From: Cesiribacter sp964504565
GTDB lineage: Bacteria; Bacteroidota; Bacteroidia; Cytophagales; Cyclobacteriaceae
NCBI GenBank assembly: GCA_964504565.1
Contig: CAZDEY010000007.1
Span: 1 to 64,000, forward strand
Direction: 5' to 3'
DNA length: 64,000 bases
A program made the translations under genes and the position numbers. The notes below the pieces were generated by a model, which did no database searches, was not told where the DNA came from, and saw only the letters and a list, made by a program, of their open reading frames with translations. Within the stretch, counting starts at the first letter, position 1, and the number at the start of each line of letters is the position of its first letter. Shown here in pieces: positions 51,640 to 59,420 of the stretch.

Positions 51640-52946
51640 ATGAAACATATAGTATTTCTTCTGCTGGCTTTCTGTGCCCAATTTGCCCTACAAGCCCAAA
51701 CCGATGCCGGCCCTATCCTTATTCACAATATCAATGTAATACCCCTTACCTCCGACACGGTGTTGACGGGGCAGGATGTAATTATTCGAAACGGAAGAAT
51801 TGCAACAATTCAGCCCTCTACCAAGAAGAAAGCAGGTAAATACACTAAAGTTATTGACGGCACCGGTAAGTATTTGCTGCCGGCCTTTGCCGATGCCCAC
51901 GCCCACCTGCCGGAGCAAAAAGATGCGCAACGCTACTTCCTGATGAATATGCTAAACGGGGTAACCACCTTGCGCAGCATGCGCGGAGAAGCCTGGCATT
52001 TGGCGATAGATCAGAAAGACACCTACGTTCCGAAGTTATATCAGGCGTCCCCGCCGCTACCCACTAAACAACCCCTTTCTTCCGCCCAGGCCGATTCCCT
52101 GATTGCCAGCCATATGGCCGCCGGTTACGATTTTGTAAAACTGCTTTCCATTGCCGATTCCGCTAGTTTTGCCCACGTGGTAGCCGCCTGCAAAAAGCAT
52201 AATATGAAGCTGGCCGGCCACAGTCCGGGGCATATCGGCGTAGAGGCAATTGCCAACAGCGGCGTGTATCAATCAATAGAACACCTAGGGGGCGTACTTC
52301 CTTACCCGGAAAATTACCTACAGCCAATTGCCAATCTGGTACGACAAAACGGCATTTACCACTGCCCCACTATGGACTGGTACTCCATATTCAGCACCGG
52401 CCTGACAGATCTGGAAACCCGGAATGGGCTGGAGTTGCTGCCGGCGGAGGTTAGAGCGGACTGGANNNNNNNNNNCTGGTGATCGCACCTACCACCCTGC
52501 TCTTCAATTGGAAAAACGAGATTGAGAAACACCAGGCAGCCCTGACTCCGGAAAAGCGGGAACAGTACGAACAACAGTTTGCCAAACGGCAGGATTATTT
52601 GAAGAAGCTGGATGCGGCCGGGGGTAGGCTGCTGGTGGGCCCCGATGCTTCCGGCGCGTACGGGGTGCCGGGTTTTGCTTACCACGTAGAAATGCAGCAC
52701 TTTAAAAATGCCGCAATTTCTAACTACACCATTCTGAAAGCCGCTTGCTCCAATATGGCTGAAATGTACGGCGAGTCCGATAATTGGGGAACAATTACTG
52801 AAGGCTCGGAATCCGACCTTTTAATTTTAGGCGCAAACCCACTGGAAAGCATTAACAACAGCCAGCTAATTGAACAAGTAATAACTCAAGGTCAGATAAT
52901 TACGCCGGGTGAGATACGGAAGAAAATCGTGGAGCTGCAGAAGTGA
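51640..52946 (+). CDS. Exported amidohydrolase, interrupted by an assembly gap
   Basis: This metal-dependent hydrolase of the amidohydrolase superfamily (imidazolonepropionase/dipeptidase-like) has about 435 residues. The signal peptide ends ALQAQ. LPAFADAHAHLPEQKDAQ has the HxH metal pair, KLAGHSPGHIGVEAIANSG and QSIEHLGGV carry further His ligands, and LLVGPDASGAYGVPGF has the metal Asp. GTITEGSESDLLILGANPLE is the typical C-terminal block. The 10-N gap (52466-52475) breaks the frame, but both sides align to one normal protein. I start at ATG 51640, at the signal peptide. A copy of the RAYT palindrome lies just after the stop. Confidence 0.87.
52466..52475. other. Assembly gap (10 N)
   Basis: Ten N in the amidohydrolase gene; the frame before and after differs, so the true length is not 10. 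Confidence 0.95.
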
Positions 52947-52953
52947 GAAGCTC

Positions 52954-52986
52954 AGTAACTAGGTTACTTTGAGTAACCTAGTTACT
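52954..52986. repeat. 33-bp REP palindrome, copy 3 (solo)
   Basis: AGTAACTAGGTTACT-TTG-AGTAACCTAGTTACT has perfect 15-base arms. It matches the RAYT unit ends 17 kb away, with the loop reading CAA on the other strand, so its orientation is opposite to copy 1. It sits between the convergent amidohydrolase and Crp-like genes and may also act as a terminator. Confidence 0.93.
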
Positions 52987-52990
52987 AACC

Positions 52991-53545
52991 TTAATCAAAA
53001 GACGTTTTACTCATTAGCCTACTAAGGGTTTCCGGCGTCATGCGCAGGTAATTGGCAATGTACTTATTGGGCACCTCCTGAAATACCTGCGGGCTTCGTT
53101 CCAGCAACCGTTTAAAGCGCTCGGCCGGCGAGCTGGTCAGCAAGTCAATTTCCCGTTCGTTCTGCTCCAAAATCAGGCTTTCCATTACTTTCTGGTGAAC
53201 CCGGCGGTGGACTTCCGAAGCGGCAAGAAAGCCTTGAAAGCTGCTCCAGTTCAGCGGCCGCACTACGCACTTCCGGATAGCTTGAATGGTGAATTGCGCC
53301 GTTTGGTTGGAGTATAGGCAATGCAAGGCCGCTACTATGGAACCTTTGTACCCAAAGCGCAGGGTAACTTCCTCCTGTTCCTGAAACAATACCGCCCGTA
53401 ACGCCCCGGCTTCAACTATATATAAAACCGGGTGGTACTGCCCCTGCTGAATTAATATTTCGTGCCGCTTTAAGGCTATAGGTTTGCCCCATAATTTTTC
53501 CGGGTAGGCAGCTATGAGTTGGCTAAGTTCTTGTACCGGGTGCAT
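52991..53545 (-). CDS. Crp/Fnr-family transcriptional regulator
   Basis: This 184-residue regulator has a cyclic-nucleotide-binding-like beta barrel (about 20-110; LIQQGQYHPVLYIVEAGALR), a long dimer helix (about 112-135) and a C-terminal helix-turn-helix (about 155-182; NKYIANYLRMTPETLSRLMS). The phosphate-binding-cassette residues of true cAMP binders are not obvious and no Cys cluster is present, so ligand and signal are unknown. This short form is common in Bacteroidota. It is convergent with the amidohydrolase gene. Confidence 0.9.
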   Translation of the reverse strand: MHPVQELSQLIAAYPEKLWGKPIALKRHEILIQQGQYHPVLYIVEAGALRAVLFQEQEEVTLRFGYKGSIVAALHCLYSNQTAQFTIQAIRKCVVRPLNWSSFQGFLAASEVHRRVHQKVMESLILEQNEREIDLLTSSPAERFKRLLERSPQVFQEVPNKYIANYLRMTPETLSRLMSKTSFD

Positions 53546-53624
53546 AGGCCAATAATCACCATTTTAGGCTAGCTATTCAAGCGAACTAAAAGAAGTCAGT
53601 GAAATACCTTGCCCGAGCGTGGTT

Positions 53625-54494
53625 TTACTGATCTAAGCTGAAGATTTTAAACTCAATTCGGCGGTTAATTGCCCGGTTTTCGTCATTGGTATTGGGCACT
53701 TTGGGCTGGCTTTCACCGTAGCCAATTACCGATATCAGCTCATCGGCCACGCCGCCCGATAGTAAAATCTCCCTTATTTTTTCCGAGCGCTTCATACTAA
53801 GGTCCAGGTTATACTGCGCCCGGCCTAAATCGTCGGTATGGCCTTCAATTAGCACTACCTTGCCCTGCTGGGCGTACTCCATGGCTTTCATAAACGAGTC
53901 CATGTTTACTACCGAGAACTCATCCTGATCGGAAATAAACTGGATGGGGGGCAACACCTCGTCGGGGGTAGTGCGGGAAAGCGTATCGCGGCGCTGCTGC
54001 TCGGTCATATTCTTGAGGGCCTCCTGGGTTAAGCGCTTTTGATTACTGGTAGGGCTGTTAGTAGCCAGGGGGGTATTAGGCTGGGTACTACCAGTTTGGC
54101 CGGGGCTGTTACCGGGCGGTTGGTTAGAAGCAGAGGCGCTTAGGTTAGAAGTCGGCTCACTGGGGGTACTGGGGTCAATGCCTAAGGCTTCGTAGCGTTC
54201 GGCGTTTTTCTTAGCCAGAATTTCCTCGCGCGAGGGGGCCTGGCGGGGCACGTAGGTAGTAGGGGCGTTGCCATCACCTTTGCTTCGGGATTTTTTATAC
54301 TTGCGGTAGGCACGGCCTTTGTTGTAGGCATCCATGTACCCACACTTCATTTTTTTACCTTTGCCTCTCCGCTTTCCGTGGGTGTATTCCCCTTTCTTAC
54401 TTAGGAAAGAAAAAATACCCTGGGAATAGGTTTCTTGGCTACTGCTTAAGAGCAGCACTAGGGTTAAAACTAAAATTCCTGCCAACCTACCCAT
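53625..54494 (-). CDS. OmpA-family peptidoglycan-binding protein
   Basis: This 289-residue protein has a signal peptide (LAGILVLTLVLLLSSSQETY) and a basic segment with KKGEYTHGKRRGKGKKMKCG. A Thr/Pro/Asn-rich linker (about 85-160) precedes a C-terminal OmpA domain (about 180-289). The latter has VVLIEGHTDDLGRAQYNLDL and the closing NRAINRRIEFKIF, which carry the Asp and Arg that hold the meso-diaminopimelate of peptidoglycan. It is probably periplasmic or outer-membrane associated. It is a single gene, 171 bases left of the mscS start. Confidence 0.88.
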   Translation of the reverse strand: MGRLAGILVLTLVLLLSSSQETYSQGIFSFLSKKGEYTHGKRRGKGKKMKCGYMDAYNKGRAYRKYKKSRSKGDGNAPTTYVPRQAPSREEILAKKNAERYEALGIDPSTPSEPTSNLSASASNQPPGNSPGQTGSTQPNTPLATNSPTSNQKRLTQEALKNMTEQQRRDTLSRTTPDEVLPPIQFISDQDEFSVVNMDSFMKAMEYAQQGKVVLIEGHTDDLGRAQYNLDLSMKRSEKIREILLSGGVADELISVIGYGESQPKVPNTNDENRAINRRIEFKIFSLDQ

Positions 54495-54665
54495 CGCAGT
54501 TTTCTTCCTTCCGATTTAAGCTGATAAACTGTACAACTTTAGAAAGCTAAGTTAACGGATGGGTAAGTATTGCATTAAGTAAAGCCGCCCAATACTCTAC
54601 TAATGTACTTTATAGGAAAAAAACGTAACTATTTTAGTTTTAGCTGAAGAGTAAAGTACTCAACT

Positions 54666-55631
54666 TTAACTGTTATCCGCACTAAGTACACCTTCCTTTT
54701 TCAACTCCTGCAGCACCAGTTCGGTCATATCGCTTTTGAAAGCAAATTCGTACCGTATGTCCAGCACGTAGGCCTTAAGCCGCATTTTTATAACGCTTCG
54801 ACCATATTGCATCTCGTTAAAAAACAGTACTGCCACCGGCTTATTCTGGTAAATGTACTTGCTAACGTGAGCGGCTTCGGTAGCCAATTGGCGCACAAAC
54901 TGCGTGTCTACGGTTAGGGGTAAGTAAATTTCGGCAACTACCTGGCAATTGGCTTCTCCGCTATTGCTGTTGCTAAGGCTTTCGTTCATTAGCTCGCCAT
55001 TGGGCACGGTAACCAGGCTGTCGTCCGGGGTAACCAGGCGGGTAGAACGCAGGCCAATTTCTACAACCTCGCCGTAATAACTGCCAATTTCAATTTTATC
55101 GCCCACCTGAAAGGGTTTGTCTAACAGTATGGTAATGCCCCCAAAAATATTTTTTAGAATATCCTGCGCCGCAAAACCAACTGCTAAACCCAGCGAGGCC
55201 ATAATAGCCAAGACGGTGGCGGCGGGGGGCTGAAGTATTCCGGCAATAATGATGATAATAATCAGCGTCCAGCCTACAATGCGGGCTACGGGCACCAGGC
55301 CCTTAAGCGTTATTCGGTTAGTTGTGCTTCGTTCTGCCCAAATATCAATCAGTCCAATAATTAGCCGGATGGCAAAAAAGCCTCCGGTTAAAAATACTAG
55401 CGACCAGAAGATTTTCCAGAACGAGAATATCTGGCTGATATCCGGAGGCTGCGCCTCGTCGGTAGCCGCTCTATTCTCAATAGCCGGTAGCTGCTGAACG
55501 TAAAGGGTATCTTTTTGCCCGGCCAATTGCACGGTAACTACGCTGTCGGGCCGGCCGGCCGAAACTGTTCGGGTTTGAGCATTGCCCAGCAGAGGCAACA
55601 AAGCCAGCAAAAGTATTACCAGTGCGCGCAT
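54666..55631 (-). CDS. MscS-family mechanosensitive channel
   Basis: This 321-residue inner-membrane channel opens under membrane tension to release solutes. After a signal-like N-terminal helix and a short periplasmic part, it has three membrane helices (about 75-165). The pore helix is ILAIMASLGLAVGFAAQDIL, rich in Gly and Ala. The beta domain GDKIEIGSYYGEVVEIGLRS and VTVPNGELMNESLSN is the hallmark of the family. A C-terminal alpha/beta part follows. Its ATG overlaps the stop codon of the upstream 991-residue P-loop gene by one base (TAATG), so the two are translationally coupled. Confidence 0.93.
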   Translation of the reverse strand: MRALVILLLALLPLLGNAQTRTVSAGRPDSVVTVQLAGQKDTLYVQQLPAIENRAATDEAQPPDISQIFSFWKIFWSLVFLTGGFFAIRLIIGLIDIWAERSTTNRITLKGLVPVARIVGWTLIIIIIIAGILQPPAATVLAIMASLGLAVGFAAQDILKNIFGGITILLDKPFQVGDKIEIGSYYGEVVEIGLRSTRLVTPDDSLVTVPNGELMNESLSNSNSGEANCQVVAEIYLPLTVDTQFVRQLATEAAHVSKYIYQNKPVAVLFFNEMQYGRSVIKMRLKAYVLDIRYEFAFKSDMTELVLQELKKEGVLSADNS

Positions 55632-58606
55632 TAGTGAATCAGGTTTCGGTGTTTTAATACATTAACAATTTGGCGGTATAACAGCGGGTTAATGCCGTAG
55701 CCCAACTCCGGGCGTTGAATCAGCAGGCCTACATCGTATAGGGTTTGCAGTTTGTGGCGGCCGGCGGCCGGGTTAATACTCATAAGCTCGGCAAACGAGT
55801 TGCTCGGCAGAAAGTCGTGCAGGAGCAAACTATGCAGGGTAAAGTATTTATCGGTAGCCAGGTTGTTTAGGAAGCTGAATTCCGGGTTTAGGGAGGTGCT
55901 TAGGGTTATGGCGTTTTTGCTTACGCTTAAGGTAGACCTTAGCCAATAAAGAAGGGCCAGGCGCAGGTTGCTTTGCGCAAAAGCGGCCAGTTTCTTAAAA
56001 AACTTGTCTGACAAATATCTTTGTTGTTCTTCAGCATTCAGGGCGGCAAATTTTTTGGACTTAAGCTCCTGCTCCGAGGGTTCAAAAATAAGCTGATAGC
56101 CGCTAACCCGGTGGCGCTGCATAATTAAATTATGGAGTTGTTCCTGGGTAAACGCCTGCATAGCCATTACCTGCGACCAACTATCGGCCCCGCCGGTTGC
56201 TTTACTAATGTACTGCCAGGCGTAAAGCTTGCAACCTGCCACCCAGCACAGCTTACGGTTGGTAGCGGCCACAATGCTGAAAAATTCCTTTAAGAAAGAA
56301 AACCCGCCAACCTTGCGAAACATTAACCTTTGAATGTCTTCAACTATAACTACCGTAGGTTCACTGGTAGATTTTAGGCTGTCAATCAGTTCGGGTAAAG
56401 AACTAGCCGGGGGTAGCTCAAAGGCACTGCTAATAGCATTGTACAGTTGGGCTGGATGAAGGGGTTGGGTAGGAAGCTCCAGCCGGACTACCTTTTGCTG
56501 GGCCGGAAGTTTCTTCTGAAAAATATTGAGCAACGAGCTAATACCACTGCCGCGCTCGCCGGTAATCAGCAGGGCGGCGTATTTGCCTTCTTTCCAGCGG
56601 GTATAATTATGCTGAAGGGTAGCTAATTCCGGCCTTCTTCCTACAAAAAACAGTTCTTCTTGAAGAGAATCGGTATTGTATAACCGCCGGTATACAAATG
56701 GTAGCCGCTGTAAAGCATTTTCGTTTTCCTGCAGAAAATCAGTAACCTCAGTGGCTATGCTGGGGGGTGCGGCCTCTAGGCCTAAGCGGCTTTTGAGCTG
56801 GGTTCGTTGGCGGCGGGTCCAGCGCAGGCCGCTTTCCAGTTGCTTTATTGCGGCCGGAATGCGGGTGCCAAAGCGGCTTTCCAGGTCTTCCAGCAAACTG
56901 CCGGAGCGCTGCATGGCCTTCGCCTTCAATAACCTTAATTGCAACGACCATAAGTTATCGGCCTGGCGCAGGTTAAGCACTTCGCTATAAAGCTGGCCTA
57001 GCACTACCTCAATTTTCTTCGGTACTTCCTGCTCCAAATCCTGCAGTTGCTGCTCTATATGCCGGGTTTGGTTTATGGTGCGGTCCAGGCCCTCAAAGGC
57101 TATGGATTGGGCTTTGGCAACTTCTTCCGGGTGATCCTGCAGGTAGGCCCCGGCCGAATCCAGGTTAAACAGGCAGACATCTTCCATTTCCAGCAGGCGG
57201 ACCCGGGCATCTTCTACCCCCTGCACCAGGCTAACTTTAAGTTCAACCAGCTTATCGGCGGTTTTGGGCAGAACCTCCAGTTTAATAAGCTGGCGCGGCT
57301 GAATATTGGCCAATTCTGCCTGCCGAAGCGATTCGTTCAGTTTGCCGTTTTTGGCTACGGTAGTTTGCTCCGGCAGGGCCTCGGTAGCTAAGGCCAGCTC
57401 GCCTTCCAGGCGTTGCACCTTGCCCGCCAAATCCTGCTTTATAAGCCCACTGATAATTTCCTGAATACGCTCTTCTTTAAATTGCTCGCGCACTAGTTGG
57501 CGGGCCTCGTTTAGGGCGGTAGTAAGCTCCTGCTGGGCAACTTTCTTTTTTAAGCCACTTAGTGTTTCCTGAATAGAATTGAAAGCCGGCCAAAAATCTT
57601 CCGACAGGCCCCCGGCAATAGTTTGCCGTAACTGGCCGGTTTCAATCTGCCAATTATATACCGTGGTATAAATGGCCATGCGTAGTTGCCACTGACTAAT
57701 TAACGCCCGGTGGGCCTGTTGCCACTCTTGCCATAGGCTATTAAAGCTTTGCAGCAGGTTTTGGTGCATTTTTTCGGTGCGCCAGTAGGCAAAGGTTGGC
57801 TCGGGCAGTTCAAAAGTTCCGGCTTTGGGGTAGTCGGCCGTTACGCGTTCGTTTAACCGGCGCAGAATAACCTGGGCTTCGCCTTCAATATAGCGCTGCA
57901 GTTCGCGGCTTTTCTGGAGTAACCGTTGCCACTCGGCCCGTTTTTTTTCCAGCTCTTCTCCGCGTAATTGCTTGGCTTCGCTGTCCGTATAGGCCCGGTG
58001 GGGTATTTCGCTAGCATCGCGGGCGGCTAATAATAATTCTTGCTGAAGTTGTTCGGCACTCTGTACCAGCGGCTGAAGCTCGCGCAGCATGTACACCATA
58101 ATGTGCTGGCGCAGCATATTACGCCAGGGTATCCGGTGCATCCACATACGGGCGGGGCGGGCTTCTTTCCGAAAGCGGTTTCCTACCTGCGTGGGCAAGC
58201 GCGATGCCCAATAAGCAGTCTGCTTGCCGGCCTTACTAACCCTGATCCAGGCGTTATCGCCGGTTTCGCCCTTAAATCGCCCTTCCTGTTGTTCTTCTTC
58301 AATGTACTCCGGTTTAGAAGTAAGCCAGGTTTCCAGGGCCGGAAATAGCACCGAAAAGTACTGAGAGAAGGTAGAGGTAGGCTCGGGCGGCGGGGCAGGA
58401 AGTTTTTCGGTTTGCTGGGCAACCAATTTTAGTAAGTTCCGGGGCTCGTTGGTATAGCCGGCCAATTGCGGAATAGCCACCTCCAGGGTATGGCCGGCCT
58501 GCTGCAAGCGTTGGCAAAGCGGCCGTACAAAGTGGTGGTTTATAATTGGAAAAAGTTCCTGAGTAAGCTCAGCGGGCATAGAGGAGGAAAAAATAGTTAC
58601 GGGCAA
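55631..58606 (-). CDS. Large coiled-coil P-loop protein with degenerate Walker A, coupled to MscS
   Basis: This 991-residue cytoplasmic protein has a helical N-terminal two-thirds (about 1-640) rich in Gln, Leu and Glu with several coiled coils. An ORC/STAND-like NTPase module (about 655-880) follows, beginning LFFVGRRPELATLQ. The P-loop reads GERGSGIS (residues 683-690), with Ile where the Walker A Lys is expected. Walker B is TVVIVEDIQRL (about 751-761). The last 100 residues look like a winged helix. It is the first gene of a two-gene unit with mscS, overlapping it by one base. ATP hydrolysis may be lost, or a nonstandard Lys may substitute. No family name can be given with confidence. Confidence 0.78.
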   Translation of the reverse strand: MPVTIFSSSMPAELTQELFPIINHHFVRPLCQRLQQAGHTLEVAIPQLAGYTNEPRNLLKLVAQQTEKLPAPPPEPTSTFSQYFSVLFPALETWLTSKPEYIEEEQQEGRFKGETGDNAWIRVSKAGKQTAYWASRLPTQVGNRFRKEARPARMWMHRIPWRNMLRQHIMVYMLRELQPLVQSAEQLQQELLLAARDASEIPHRAYTDSEAKQLRGEELEKKRAEWQRLLQKSRELQRYIEGEAQVILRRLNERVTADYPKAGTFELPEPTFAYWRTEKMHQNLLQSFNSLWQEWQQAHRALISQWQLRMAIYTTVYNWQIETGQLRQTIAGGLSEDFWPAFNSIQETLSGLKKKVAQQELTTALNEARQLVREQFKEERIQEIISGLIKQDLAGKVQRLEGELALATEALPEQTTVAKNGKLNESLRQAELANIQPRQLIKLEVLPKTADKLVELKVSLVQGVEDARVRLLEMEDVCLFNLDSAGAYLQDHPEEVAKAQSIAFEGLDRTINQTRHIEQQLQDLEQEVPKKIEVVLGQLYSEVLNLRQADNLWSLQLRLLKAKAMQRSGSLLEDLESRFGTRIPAAIKQLESGLRWTRRQRTQLKSRLGLEAAPPSIATEVTDFLQENENALQRLPFVYRRLYNTDSLQEELFFVGRRPELATLQHNYTRWKEGKYAALLITGERGSGISSLLNIFQKKLPAQQKVVRLELPTQPLHPAQLYNAISSAFELPPASSLPELIDSLKSTSEPTVVIVEDIQRLMFRKVGGFSFLKEFFSIVAATNRKLCWVAGCKLYAWQYISKATGGADSWSQVMAMQAFTQEQLHNLIMQRHRVSGYQLIFEPSEQELKSKKFAALNAEEQQRYLSDKFFKKLAAFAQSNLRLALLYWLRSTLSVSKNAITLSTSLNPEFSFLNNLATDKYFTLHSLLLHDFLPSNSFAELMSINPAAGRHKLQTLYDVGLLIQRPELGYGINPLLYRQIVNVLKHRNLIH

Positions 58607-58670
58607 TATATGGAAAAAGGCTGAAAGCTGAATTAGGGCGATATAGTAAAATATATATCTTCTTGTAGCT

Positions 58671-58840
58671 TATGACTACCGATATGTATTACAAGCAGTT
58701 TGTGAACTGCCAACTTTTGTAATGATAAGGTATGTTGGCTTGAATTTATATGGTAAATTAATACTTATTCATGCCTATTTTTGAAAGAAAAATAGTTATA
58801 AATTATCTGATATTTAGGTTCGTAGTTGCGAACTCCGAAC
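58671..58840. repeat. Repeat element A left of the small membrane gene
   Basis: The 74-base core 58671-58744 aligns without gaps to 59247-59320 (60 of 74 identical). Inside it GCAGTT-TGTG-AACTGC forms a hairpin. A second hairpin, GTTCGTAGTT-GCG-AACTCCGAAC (58818-58840), shares its right arm with the hairpin right of element B. Confidence 0.8.
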
Positions 58841-58883
58841 ATAGGAGCTGGACTGAGCTAATTATAGACTCTAAAATACAATA

Positions 58884-59210
58884 ATGTGTACAATTATATT
58901 CAAGTTTGATTCTTCAATAGATATCGAAATTCTGTTTATTTCAATTTTTTTATTTATAATTAATTACACCAAATTTATACTACATGCATATTGCTTTAGA
59001 GAAACGAGAAGCAATCAAAAGAGCATCAATCAAATAGTTTATGATTTGGTAAAAGAAGGTAGAGTTATTATTGTACTTACAATTATGCTGCCAGTAGCAG
59101 CTAACGTTCAATGCTGTTCGGTTCAAAGAAAATATTTAATTGTTATATTAGTAGTAGCCTGGTACTTCTTCTTATTTCTTTTAATAGCAACATGGCAATT
59201 TCGAGCATAA
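58884..59210 (+). CDS. Small hydrophobic membrane protein flanked by direct repeats
   Basis: This 108-residue protein is mostly membrane helix: IEILFISIFLFIINYTKFIL, then a polar loop (CFRETRSNQKSINQIVYDLV), VIIVLTIMLPVAANV and LIVILVVAWYFFLFLLIATW. There is no recognised family. The gene is strongly AT-rich and lies alone in an 814-base gap between two convergently unrelated neighbours, bracketed by two copies of a diverged repeat. It could be a toxin-like or cassette-carried gene, or a spurious frame in AT-rich DNA; the helix pattern favours a real protein. Confidence 0.45.
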   Translation: MCTIIFKFDSSIDIEILFISIFLFIINYTKFILHAYCFRETRSNQKSINQIVYDLVKEGRVIIVLTIMLPVAANVQCCSVQRKYLIVILVVAWYFFLFLLIATWQFRA

Positions 59211-59246
59211 AAATTTCTCAAGGAACCCTTGTACCTATTCCTGGCC

Positions 59247-59390
59247 TATGACTACCAATATATGTTATAGGTAGTTAATCAACTGCCTACTTTTGTAATG
59301 ATAAGGCAAATTGGTTTGAAGTTTGTCTAGCTTATATATGAACTAACTGCTATTATCTCTGTTCGGAGTTTACAACTCCGAACAGAGATA
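59247..59390. repeat. Repeat element B right of the small membrane gene
   Basis: The 74-base core 59247-59320 is the partner of 58671-58744; its inner hairpin is kept (GTAGTT/AACTGC, one G-T wobble in place of G-C). A perfect 17-bp hairpin with a TAC loop follows at 59354-59390 and contains AACTCCGAAC, also seen beside element A. Confidence 0.82.
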
Positions 59391-59420
59391 GCGCACGAAA
59401 CGACACATACACCAAGTATA

